Below, one piece after another: positions 49,901 to 60,667 of a stretch of DNA of 64,000 bases. The first letter of the stretch is position 1. Each line of letters begins with the position of its first letter. A model generated the notes under the pieces. The model was not told the DNA's origin. It worked only from the letters and a program-made list of their open reading frames with translations, and made no database searches. Source of the stretch: Aphelocoma coerulescens (taxonomy: Eukaryota; Chordata; Aves; Passeriformes; Corvidae); the NCBI RefSeq assembly GCF_041296385.1, contig NC_091014.1, positions 11,569,578 through 11,633,577 of the forward strand, read 5' to 3'. Both the position numbers and the translations under genes were made by a program.

Positions 49901-51631
49901 ATGAAGAATAATTTAAAGAATAGTCTCCCAAGAGAGACTTGATTCAAATTCCCTGTGCAATAGTGTATAAATATAATGAGATTAAATACCTTCAGTAGTA
50001 AGGATCAAAGGCCAAGGTTTATAACATATTTCTGGCAGAGGAATGTGAAAACAAATCAATTCCTGGTGGCCTAGAGATGCCTAGCAGGATGGTCCTATCT
50101 CCCAGTGAAAGCAGGGTAAGTCAGAAACTTCTGAAAATCCCATTAAGTGCTTTGGTAGCAGCTCTGCATGTCTACATAGCACTTGAAAATCTCTCAGCTA
50201 AATCATCAATCAAAAACCACAAGATAGCAGACAACAAATGATTACAGTTCTCACCACAGTTTCTATTTCATCCAGGAAAAGGAAACAGTCAGAAATATGA
50301 AAAATAAAGCATTACCATTTTAATAGCTTGTAGTGACACAAAGAATTTCGCATCTGTGTTTTAGAAAAAAATTATGTACTATATCCCCAAAAGCAAATAA
50401 AATCCAAAATGGAAATACCAAAACATTGAAGCACTTTCAATATTTTTACAAGTCTGTTTAGTCTTTATTAAACTTATCTAACCTGGCAAAGTTCAACACA
50501 GAAACAGAAACTTATTGTGACCCTAATTATTATTATAAAAAGAGCATGGCCTTTTTTTCTATTATGAGTGGTAAATATTAAAATAGATGTCACTGGTCTT
50601 TCCTGTGTGTGTCATGGCCAGTCTCCCCACACATTTACTGGATACGCAGTTTGATGCTGGGCTCAGTCATTTACCCTTCAAAATTCCCAGCCCCAAATAA
50701 AAGCACACCACTTGCATCATAAGATCAGTGACTCATGCCATAAAATCAGGCTTCCTCTTTATTTGGACATTGAACAACTGTCTTGACCCAAGATGTAACT
50801 GTTTGCAGAGGAAAAAAGAAGCAATTTCCTTTAAGCATAAAGAGAATTGGTAATAACAGACGTCAGCTTATGTGGGTTAACAGGGTCACAGAACCATTTT
50901 CATTTTGTTTGGTGTGTGAGCTTTTGAAGTTCTACGTGGCTTCTCAACAAATGCAATTATTGTACTAGGAAAGGAGGAGACACAATCCCATCAGCATTTA
51001 CACAAACAATAGATCTGTTAGCTAAGAGAGTTCAAAAACCTCATCCATATTGGAAACTGAATTCCTGACTACAAATAAATTTGCTGTCAAAAGCATAGGG
51101 AGCAAACAATTCAGAATATGCTGCAGATATAACGATCGGTACTCATTTTAACCTGAGCAGACACCAATGCTTCAGATATCCAAACTGATTTTTAATTACT
51201 ATTTTTACTTTGAAATTCAATTTTGTTTTAACTTGTGAAGGTTGTAATTGATGCCAAATCAATATCCTAGCTATTTCTCCTGCTCCTGTCCCCAGACTTA
51301 GGTAATACTCTGTGTGTTTTGTCTGTGCTCTTCAGTGTATTCATATTCAGCAGACAAATTTCCCTTCCTCTATTACCTTTATACTTTTCCTTTGTTTACA
51401 CTGTCACAATCCCATTACCTTCATAACACATCCTCAGATACAGCTGTGCAATATTACTGAGGATAATGACCATGCCATGTCAAATTTTATAAAAAAAATC
51501 TTATTTATGAAAAGGCAGAAATGTAAATCACACTCCTTTAGAAAAAAACCAAACCAAACCAAACTGAAATGATCATCCCAGAGAAATAAGAACACAAAAA
51601 TCTAATCCCAGTGAACGATAACCATAGGACT
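46945..51631. other. Unique AT-rich sequence with a hairpin, no gene recognised
   Basis: No interspersed repeat or exon is recognised. An imperfect hairpin lies at 47,381-47,435 and a short (ACAAC)n run at about 48,064-48,085. Frames such as 48,925-49,209 minus have no identifiable motif. Confidence 0.6.
47381..47435. repeat. Imperfect hairpin-forming inverted repeat
   Basis: The centre is TTGAGGTTT / AAACCTCAA (9-bp arms, 1-nt loop, 47,392-47,410). Outside it ACTTCT pairs with AGAAGT (47,419-47,424) and GCTTTTAC (47,381-47,388) pairs exactly with GTAAAAGC (47,428-47,435). Unpaired bases (8 and 3-4 nt) are all on the 3' side. The fold is suggestive but too short and asymmetric to call a microRNA. 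Confidence 0.7.
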
Positions 51632-52030
51632 GGACCATCACTCGTGTGAAGACAGGCTGAAAAAGTTGAGATTGTTCAGCCTGGAGAAGGCTCCAGGGAG
51701 AGCTTGGAGCATCTTCCAGTATCTAAAGGGGGCTACAAGAGAGCTGGAGAGGGACTTTTTACATGGGCATGTGGTGACAGGACAAGGGGAAATGGCTTCA
51801 AACTGCAAGACAGCAGGTTCAGATTAAATCTAAGAAAGAAATTCTTCACTGTTATGTTTGAAAGACACTTGAATAGGTTGCCCAGAGAAGTTGTGGATGC
51901 CACATAGGCCAGGTTGGATGGGAGTTTGAGCAGACTGGTCTAGTGGAAGGTGTCCCTGCTCATTGCAGAGGCTTGGAACTAGATCTTTAAGGTCCTTTCT
52001 AACCCAACCAATCTATGAATCCGTGATTTT
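51632..52030 (+). mobile_element. CR1 LINE, 5'-truncated copy (plus) with internal deletion
   Basis: About 400 bp of CR1 in plus orientation from the end of the coding region (GACAGGCTGAAAAAGTTGAG, TTGTTCAGCCTGGAGAAGG, GGTGACAGGACAAGGGGAAA) to the 3' end (TTTAAGGTCCTTTCTAACCC and a degenerate terminus). Around 51,903-51,908 the segment equivalent to 'CATCCCTGGAGGTGTTCAAGG' is missing, a copy-specific deletion. It belongs to the same general 3'-UTR type as 38,104 and 45,815. Confidence 0.95.
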
Positions 52031-54663
52031 AGGAAGGTCACGTGTTATATAGTTCATTCATATCAACCCAATCCATTAAAACTATGCTCAGAACCATAAA
52101 ATGCTGCGGAAGGATAGTATAAAGAGACTTTTTTTTTTTCCTCTATCAAGTGGAAATAAGCACAGGGTACAGGTTTTAGCAGAGTTAATTATCTGTTTCT
52201 GGAATAGAAGGGGCACTCAGTGAAAATTAAATCCTTAGCTAAATAAAATACAGGAACTACTAATAACCTTTAAGCTTTAAGTTTTCACTGTGACTTTTCA
52301 TGGTGAACCAAGCACAACCTAGAAGCAGAAATGAGTTTTTAGCAATTGACAGACACCTTGCAGCCAAACATTTCAAAGAATTCACATGGTCAAGCCCAGC
52401 GGTATATGATAAAACATCTTGGAATCTTTTTGCATCTCTATGAGACAGATAGGAATTGAGTATGTAGAACTAGAATTTTTTTCCCCCTAAGAGCAGCCTA
52501 GTACAGAGAACTGTCATTGTTAATAGAAACAATTCCAACTTGAAATTTCAAACCTGTATCAGTGCTTTCTGCCAACACACAGAAGTGAGAAATGCAAAGA
52601 TTAGACACAGCAGTGGAGTAAGGGGGTATTGTAAAACCACACTTTTTTGTTCAACTCTGGCATTCCCAGCACTGGAGCCCAGACTGCCATGGAAACCTGT
52701 GCTGAGTCAGGCAGGGGAAAGCTGCTGGGCTGCTCTCACAGCCATGGGACAGATCCCCTTCCCCTGCACCTTCAGAAATCCACATACATCCCACTGTCTT
52801 TGACGCAACAATTAGGACTGTACATGGGCTTGCTGGGAAATTTTGTCCTGAGAGATCTTAGATCTTATTTTGATAGTCACAAGGTTCCAGAGGTGGCTTC
52901 TACAAAAGGGTACATTTTTTTAAATAACTGTGGCCATCTCCTAATATTTTATTATATCATTGCAGTGTTTTATCCAGAAGAGCTTTTTTAAAATATTCAG
53001 AGTTATGTGAAATATGTCTGTGTTCACAGTCCCAACAGATCTCAAAGGCTCTAAAAATCATACTCAGACTTCATTAGGAGTAAACTGACATCATCCCACT
53101 GAACTTGGTGACTGTTCTGTCTACAGTCAAGACACTAGAGCTGCCAATATGGGAGATATAACCCATCATCTGCAAATCTTATACATCCTCTCATAAGCAT
53201 GTAGAAAAAATCTTCCACTACATTTTGGGGGAAGTGATTTAATTCTTTGTCCCATACAATTATGGGAAACTTCAATAAATGACCTTTATTTTGATGTCAG
53301 GATTCCTACTTCTTTATGAAAGAGCTTTGTTCTGATGTTCCCTTGCCAAAAGCTCATACAGCTTATGAGCTGTATAAAAATGTTGTTCTTATTCTTTCAT
53401 ACTCAAAATACACGTCTATTATCACAGCCTATGATTCTAAGCCATTCAGTGGAACCTATTTATCTGTCTGTACATTAGATACATAAGAAAAAAAATCACT
53501 GCATGCTGTGATCCCTTATACAAAGTCAGTGCATTACACTTAATAGTTATCTAGGAGATATCTGTAGCTGTGCTATCATTCTCAGGATTTCTGTTTTGTT
53601 GGAATACAGCCACATATAGGGCATGAAACATGAATTTTTCTACCTTAACACACTATTTTTCTGGAAGATGGTTTGAGAAATACTGTATCCATACCAAACC
53701 AGGGAGAAAATGTAGGCACCACTATATACAGTACTTTCAATTAGTTGGAATTTGCCCAGGACCATAGGGCTAACTTCTCTGTTCTTGCTAATCACCAATT
53801 TGGCTAAGTGTTAAGCCCTGCAATTTTGCAAGTCTTCAGATGTTGCAGAAGTGTTTTCATTTCTCAAGATCAAACCTTAAATAAATTATAGGGTACTTAA
53901 TAATGGCACATGATCAAATATGTCTCATCCAGCTTTATGGATCATCACCAAACTACCAGAAGAGAGTAAGATCAATTTAATTACTAAGTTTGAAGAAGAC
54001 TTACTTATTAATCCTCATTTTCAGAGCTTCCATATGTCTGCCTGCTGCATGAGTCAATATCCCCGGGCATGTCATGCTAGGCTTCTATAACTAAATTGGT
54101 CCTCTTAAGAGAACAAAATGAAATGCAAGAGAATGATCCCGTTCCATATGGAAAGCTTTCTGGTCACACATGTTGAGACACAAGATATTATCCCCACTTT
54201 ACACCTCCTCTTTTTCTCTAAATTCCAGACAACTAGGATATCCATATTCTTTCATGGCAGAACCACTGCAGGGATGTACTTCTAAGACATACCTTTTGTG
54301 ATAGTTTTCATCACATATAAAATCAGCCACACTGCTCTGAGAGTCCATCTATCCCAGTAATATCTCCAGAAATATCCACTTGTGGGAATATCAGGAAAAA
54401 GAGAATCAGACCAAGCTGCTATGATATTTCACCCATAATATTCTGTTTGCCTCCATCTACTTTCAGATTTATTTATAAGTGCTCCTTCAATCTATCTGTA
54501 AATCCATACAAATGTTTTGCAAACAAAGCATCTTTTGGCAAAGAACTAAACAGTCCTAAAACCTCTTGCATGAAGAATCGCTCCTTTTTTGTTTTGAAAT
54601 TCTGTTCTCTCAGATGGTAATAGAAGAAGACCATCTGATGGAGCTTGTACTGGAAAAAACACA
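52031..54663. other. Unique AT-rich sequence, no gene recognised
   Basis: No repeat or exon recognised. Frames at 52,540-52,803 and 52,647-52,991 plus overlap and have no known motif. A small perfect stem (AGCTCATA / TATGAGCT, 5-nt loop) lies at 53,351-53,371. Confidence 0.55.
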
Positions 54664-54840
54664 AATAGATCCCTATCTACCTTTTCTATGGCACTAAATA
54701 TTTTGCTGATCGTTATCATACTCATAAACTTTCTCTTTTGTAGGCTGAGGAGGTCCAACCTGCTCAGCTGTTGCTTTGGTGAAAGTTGTTTTACATCTTC
54801 ATTCAACCTTATTGCCCCTTGTTCCTTTTTCTGAAATACG
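54664..54840 (-). mobile_element. Ancient CR1/L3-like LINE fragment (minus)
   Basis: On the minus strand about 175 bp match the old amniote CR1 pattern. Plus-strand blocks, in order: AGATCCCTATCTACCTTTTC, TATGGCACTAAATATTTTGC, TTATCATACTCATAAAC, TCTCTTTTGTAGGCTGAGGA, TCCAACCTGCTCAGC and AACCTTATTGCCCCTTGTTC. It is clearly more diverged than the other CR1 copies here and lacks the 3' terminus. Minus-strand frames across it are relics of its coding region. Confidence 0.75.
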
Positions 54841-57530
54841 AAGGCAAACAGGTTATGAAGCCAGGAATCATACATTAGCTTAATCATGGTTTTTAAATTT
54901 TTAATTTTTTTTCCTTAAAATTCTTCATGTTTTATTTACCTTCTTGACCACTGACAGACTCTGAGCTTTTGTTTCCATAAAACTTTTGTATCAGTGATGT
55001 TAAAAGAACTATAGAAATAGTCCAGTGTGTTTTAAACCTGTGAGATTACCAAAAATCACAATATGCTAAGCAGTCCTGACGATAACTATATGACTTTATA
55101 ACAGATATTTCATTGTTGAAATTACCTGTTGTGTTTCAGAGATGGGAGAGAGACATTCAGGTAACAAAGTACTACAGCAGCTTGTGCTCTAGTACTCATA
55201 CCTGGCTATATTCAGGTGTGGCCCTATGAAGAGGATTAGGCAGCATTAGACTTCCCTATAGATAGTGTCTGGTAAAGGATATTTTTTCTATGACACATTT
55301 TTACAGTTATATGGCATCCACATTTGCAACTGTGTTGGCCACATTTTCTAAGAAAAGCACCAAGAGCTGACTTCTACCTCTTTGCCTCAAGACATCTGAG
55401 GAAAACAACAGCACTCTCAGCAGTCTGAAATTCTGGAAGGTTCATTGTTGAAACAAAAGCTCAGCCAAAAACTGGGAGAGAGGCTTAAGAATTCAATCTA
55501 AAAGTTTCCACATTAACGAGGCAGGGGATGTCTTGATGTGACTAATTTCATGGGTGTTGCAGGACTGTGCTGGTAGTCACTGGCTTCCTATGTGCTGCAA
55601 ATACTGTTTTCTATTTTAGTTGAAAAATGTACTTTTTCCAGAAACTCTATACCTGAATTCAGCACTTAGTTGAACGAAACTGTAACCACAGTGCCAGAAT
55701 CTCCCATTTTATGCTCATATATCTTTTTCCTAGACAATGAAGGCATACATTTATGTTATTTCTCACAGACATTGGTCTTTTCCTTTCTTATATGAATTAG
55801 AATTGAGGAGAAAGAGCAGATACTTGCTTTTGCTGTAAGGGAGAATGGAGATAATTCCTGCACCATGTTAATATTTCACTATCCTACTTTGAGTTCTTAT
55901 TGATATAGCTCCTCCAAAGCTCCAAAAGAGCTTTTGGCAGGAATTACCATTCCCGTGCACAGGGTATGCAATGTTACCACTCCTCATTAGGTTCAACTGA
56001 TTCACTGGTTTAAAAGAAAGTGAGGATGGATACTGATCACTTAAAGGGAGATCAGTGACATACTTTCTACTTTTACAGCTAATAGTGTAACTATTATAGT
56101 CCACATTGTAAAGACTTTTATTCAGGGACTGAGAATATAGTCCTGAAAACATGAAATATGAAGATGCAAAATGTAGAATTTTTTTCCAAAGGAGGAAGGA
56201 GTTCAGAGTACTGTAAAAATAAAATAGCAGCATAGAGCAATTTACATTGGCTTATTAAAGTCAGCATTTAAATTGAGGGTGAACACTTTTAAAGAGCTGT
56301 AAGAAAGAGCAGGGATGCCAGCTGGATAGCTAATTTTAGCTGGAAAACCAGAATACCATGTAGTTTGAAGAGAAGATCAAAGAGATGGACTTATAGAAAT
56401 TGTATGGTGTACTGGCTACCAGCACAGGAAGTTACCATCAAGGCAACCAAAGTCAAAGACACAGTGCAATTATTTAAAAACACAAATGGATACAGCATGT
56501 TCCTGATTGGCATTCAGAGCTGTCTCTAACCCTGTAACTCAGGCTGGAAGTGAACTCCTATTGGCAGGAGAAGTAGGGAGAGAAAAACCATAGTGAGCTT
56601 CGCAGATCTGAGTGTCTTTGTCTTCATTAGTGAATCTTGTCAGCCTAGTAAATTTATTCCAGTGCAAAAATGACTGAGCAAACCTTTCAGTAAACAAAGA
56701 GAAAGTGGGAAGAGAAGCACATGATATTGCAGAAAAATCTGTTGACTGCTTAAGAGAAATTATTTTTTCCCCCTGTCACATAAAATGTCAGTTGAAAGGT
56801 CTCTTGCATTGTAGAATAATTATTTTTTCCACAATAACTTTTAGATCTATGATCACAGAACAAAAGGCCTGAAGGATTCACCCTGCCAAGGTACTCTAAC
56901 CTTCTTTAGGACACAGGCCTTGGGATTTTTTTTTTAGTCAGTATGTGCAGAGCCCTAACACCAGGACACAATTTTAATCTCACAACACATTGAAACAAAA
57001 CCAGATTTTGATTCTTTATAAGCTTTATGATTGAGTTGATTGCATTTACAGATGTTACTGATAAATAAACATCCTACTAACATCAGAGAATGAGTCATAC
57101 GATCTTCAAGCAATGATACTATACTGATCAGCATATACATGATAATAAAGATACAAGCTACATCTTTACCTACTTTTTTTCTGAAGTTACAATGAGCCTT
57201 GGGATCCAGATCCATTAGTCATTCAAGCTGGCACATGTAGCACCAGGAAATTTTGTCTGTGATAGTTTGTACCAAAAGGCATTTGCCTGGTTAGATTGTT
57301 GTCAGCAGTATCATTCATTTGCTGTTTATCCCAGATCTGTTTGCAAACACTGCTGAAAAAGTCAGCCAGGTTTAATACACTATATATTCTCGTCATGAAT
57401 TAAAATATATCATCATGGTAAATATCTTTTTCATGTCTAATTGACATACTCTCAAGGGCTTTAAATTCTTGCCAGTACAGTTAAATAACTAAATGTTTGG
57501 TCCTTACAACTCTTTTTCTGCTCTGGGCAG
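54841..57530. other. Unique AT-rich sequence, no gene recognised
   Basis: No repeat or gene is recognised. The 121-codon minus frame at 55,868-56,233 and the 86-codon frame at 56,955-57,215 have no identifiable domain. Confidence 0.55.
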
Positions 57531-57809
57531 TACTTCAATTTTGTGAGCCATCACACTGACTTCAGGAAGATTGCTGGAGTTATTAATCACAAGTCAAAAT
57601 TTTGTTATGGCATCTGTCATCAGATAATGGCAGTATCTGCAGGAAGGCCCAAATTTTCTGCAATGGGTGTAAATAAATTGAATGCAGACTTGAAGAAAGT
57701 TCAGCTGGCTGTTGGTAAACTGAAGCATCTATAGGATGCCAGTGCTGTAGGTGATGCAGTTACTCGTGTATTTTGGCCAAAGGGAGGCATGCAATTTGTG
57801 AAGTTTCAG
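57531..57809 (+). pseudogene. Exon-like 93-codon segment with one in-frame stop
   Basis: A good acceptor (a CTTAC branch-like motif ~24 nt upstream, then CTCTTTTTCTGCTCTGGGCAG) ends at 57,530. The next 279 bp form exactly 93 codons in one frame up to a weak donor-like CAG/GTAC at 57,809. The frame starts YFNFVSHHTDFRKIAG, includes GVNKLNADLKKVQLAVGKLK, is broken by a single TAG at 57,732-57,734, and reopens as DASAVGDAVTRVFWPKGGM. Such continuity across one stop fits a decayed exon. If real, the TAG could instead be the true end of a terminal exon. I cannot name a family, and chance remains a fair explanation. Confidence 0.25.
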
Positions 57810-58650
57810 GTACACATATTATCCTGCCATATTTTACTGTTTCAGGTTCCATATAGCCTCCTTTAAATTTCCTTATTTTCTCTGCCTTGGAGGAGTTCTC
57901 TTACAGTAGGACATATGAACATTTGTTATTTCCAAAGGCTCAAAAAATGCCACATTCACTTCCAAACCTATGTCTCGTCTCAGACAGCCATGCAGTGCAG
58001 TGCTGCCAAATCCAAACTTGTGGGCTAGTTGCCTTGTTTAACAAAGGTAACCTGAAACTCTGTAAATTTTGTATAAAGCTAACATCTGCATTTATTCAGC
58101 TGAAAATTACATGCACAAAGCTAGCTCCTAGCTGGTGTAAACAAGGACAGCTTCTCTGAAGTCACTGAGGATTGCATCCACTTGCACAATCTAAACATAT
58201 GGTATACATTCATCAGTTCACTTCCCTTACACAAAGCTGGCCAGATTGCCAGTGAGGTATTCATTCATGGACTACTCATACGTACTCTTGTGCTATGAAC
58301 AGCAGCCCTCAATTATAAATTCAAACACATATTTAAAAATTACTCTCAGAAAGTTTAACTCTGTTGCAGCTGCCTTTTTGTGCACAGATTGGGCAACTGT
58401 ATTGGCTCTTTCTCTCCTGCTTCATGCCCACTTAGTCACAGATTCAGAAATCCCCTATTGCTGTTTGTATATGAAAGAGAAAAATCTTATTTCCTCCTGC
58501 CTCACATGCTGTCCTAAGCTTTGCCTCATGGCCACCAGCCTGTGATCAGAATTGACCAAAGTTTGACACCCAAATCCTGGCTTAAAGGCAAGGAAGAACA
58601 AACAGGACAAGAAAATAGGACAGACAAAGGGGATCAAATAGCAGGCTTGA
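57810..58650. other. Unique sequence, no gene recognised
   Basis: Short plus-strand frames at 57,887-58,159 and 58,246-58,545 show no motif. No repeat is recognised before the CR1 copy. Confidence 0.5.
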
Positions 58651-58985
58651 CTACATAAAAGGGAGTGGCAAAGACAGGGGAAGATTTTTCTTCCTGGAGC
58701 ACAGTGAAAGGACAAGGGGTGATCAAGGAAAGGATGAACTGCAATAAGAAAACTCCAGTTTAGACAGGAGGAAGAATTCTTTGATGCAAGGGTGCCTATG
58801 GGCACCTCCCCGAGGAGGCTGCTCAGGTGACTGAACATCAGTCCTTGGAGATTTTCAAGAGCTGATGGGATAAGGAGCAACATGATCTTACTTTGAGGTT
58901 GGATTTAACTCCAGAGTTAGTCCCACGTTTAAAGGGGATTGAATGAGATTAAATCCTTGCACACCTAAATCATGCTGCGATTCAG
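58651..58985 (+). mobile_element. CR1 LINE, 5'-truncated, strongly diverged (plus)
   Basis: About 335 bp of CR1 in plus orientation. Recognisable blocks are CTACATAAAAGGGAGTGGC, GAGCACAGTGAAAGGACAAG, GACAGGAGGAAGAATTCTTT, CTCCCCGAGGAGGCTGCTCA, CAGTCCTTGGAGATTTTCAA, AGGAGCAACATGATCTTACT and a tail-like CACCTAAATCATGCTGCGAT. This is another 3'-UTR type. It is heavily diverged and non-coding. Confidence 0.85.
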
Positions 58986-60535
58986 CAGTTTAGTTCAATT
59001 CCCTTCTCATGTGACAAAGGTGTCAATGAGATAATTCCAGTGACTGCAGCTGAGTAACATGTGCTAATATGAATATAAATTACAAAGAAACCCATGCACT
59101 CCTTTATGACAGATTATATTATGTATGATATATTTTAATATGGTATGATATGATGATATAATATATAGTATAATTTTTTAATTTAAGCAACCCCCAACAG
59201 ATAGCCAAATTTTTATGTGATGCTCTGATAAAACCTACAATTTAGGCAGATATGAAGAAATAAAAAACACTTTCAGTTGTTTCCTATAACGTACAAGTTT
59301 ACTATCGTAGAGCAACAGCTTTGATAGCTTTGAAGATTTTGATTCACCCTCAGAGAGAAATTTCTAAAGAAAATGTTGACCTTAAAGAAAATGGGCATGA
59401 CACAGAATTGAAAGAATTGAACATTTTAGTGTCTGGGATTCTATGTATATTTTAAATACGAAAGGATTTGAAATTCTTTTGGTTAGATACTAAAAAATAA
59501 AAGCTTTATTGGTCATTTGATCTTGATGTTCCTTTTAGATCTGCAAATGCTAATAAAACATACTTTAATTCTAATTCTCTGTTGGTTATGTAGATAAGCT
59601 TATGTAGATAAGTAGATATTATGTTTGTGATTTTTTTCAGAAAGTGAACTTTTACTCTGAATTCCCTTTGATGCTGTTATTTGCAGTTTATTTTTTTACT
59701 AATGACAGCTAAGGTGATAAAACCTCTAAAGGGAATCTAAGTGATAAAAAAACCCAAAACCCAATTTTTTTTTATTCCCTCATACTACAACATCCCATAT
59801 AATAATCACTTTTGTTTAGACTGTGCAGGAGGAGGGGGGGCTGCTTACTGAAAGCAGATGATCTGTATACAAATTCTCTGTTTCTGTGCCATAAAAATTA
59901 CTAACTCAATTTTTGGAAATCACATGTCTTTCATGTATTGCAATTGTGTAAAGGGAACATAAAAAACACCTTAAAAGTTAAATCACTCTCTTTTGATTGT
60001 GACTTACATCACCCTGCACCTGTGCAAACCACCAAACAAGGTGTAAAGTAGTCAGCAGAGATTTCAAAATACCTCCTCATTAACAAAGATGCTTTAAAAG
60101 ATTATTGTCCAAAATTAGTTTCTATGATAGGAAGATAAAATTAGCATCTTTAAATATTTACAAAGTGAACCTGTAATTTAAAACCTAGGAAATCAACGTT
60201 CTCCCTAAGACGCAAGTAGTCTAACAAACTATTCAGAGTGAAAAATGTATTCAACAACTTGAGCATCATTTTCTTTTCAAGTACCTTTTGTGAATAGACT
60301 TGATTTTTGACAATGCCTTCATTATTCAAAAATATTTTTTAATCAGTCATTACCCAAAGATGAAGATAAGCATGAATGAATCCTGTGGCTGTTTGAGATG
60401 GCTCACAAATATTCATTTGCACTTTAAAAGATTTGGGGTTTTTTGCATATCAGAATTGTTCTTTGAATGCTTACAGAGAGAGTTTGAAATAGGATAGAAA
60501 ATACTCCTGCTACATATTCTTTTTTTTTCCTGCAG
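58986..60535. other. Unique AT-rich sequence with a TATGATA-rich tract
   Basis: No gene or interspersed repeat is recognised. An AT simple-sequence patch sits at 59,111-59,184. Confidence 0.55.
59111..59184. repeat. AT-rich degenerate simple repeat
   Basis: About 74 bp built from TATGATA, ATATTA and TATAAT-like motifs, almost free of C. There is no fixed period. The likely origin is slippage of a short AT motif. Confidence 0.75.
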
Positions 60536-60667
60536 TGACCCCTTCCAGGTTTAGCCAGGTTTCCAACTTCATGCCTTCTCTGGGTTTGAAAGGATGTCTC
60601 ACACAAATACTGCAAATGTGTGACACTATCTCTGACAAAGTAGATTTGTACGACATCAAAAACACAG
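60536..60667 (+). other. Exon-like 132-bp segment, symmetric phase 1-1
   Basis: The segment is bounded by a strong acceptor (TTCTTTTTTTTTCCTGCAG, ending at 60,535) and a good donor (ACACAG/GTATGC, GT at 60,668). It is 132 bp long, a multiple of 3. One frame is open throughout with two bases completing a split codon at the start and one base at the end, as in a phase 1-1 exon. The frame reads from TPSRFSQVSNFMPSLGLKGC to SDKVDLYDIKNT. The GLKGC...VDLYD spacing faintly recalls laminin-G-like repeats, but I do not claim that. The minus strand is also open here, so chance is possible. Confidence 0.3.
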
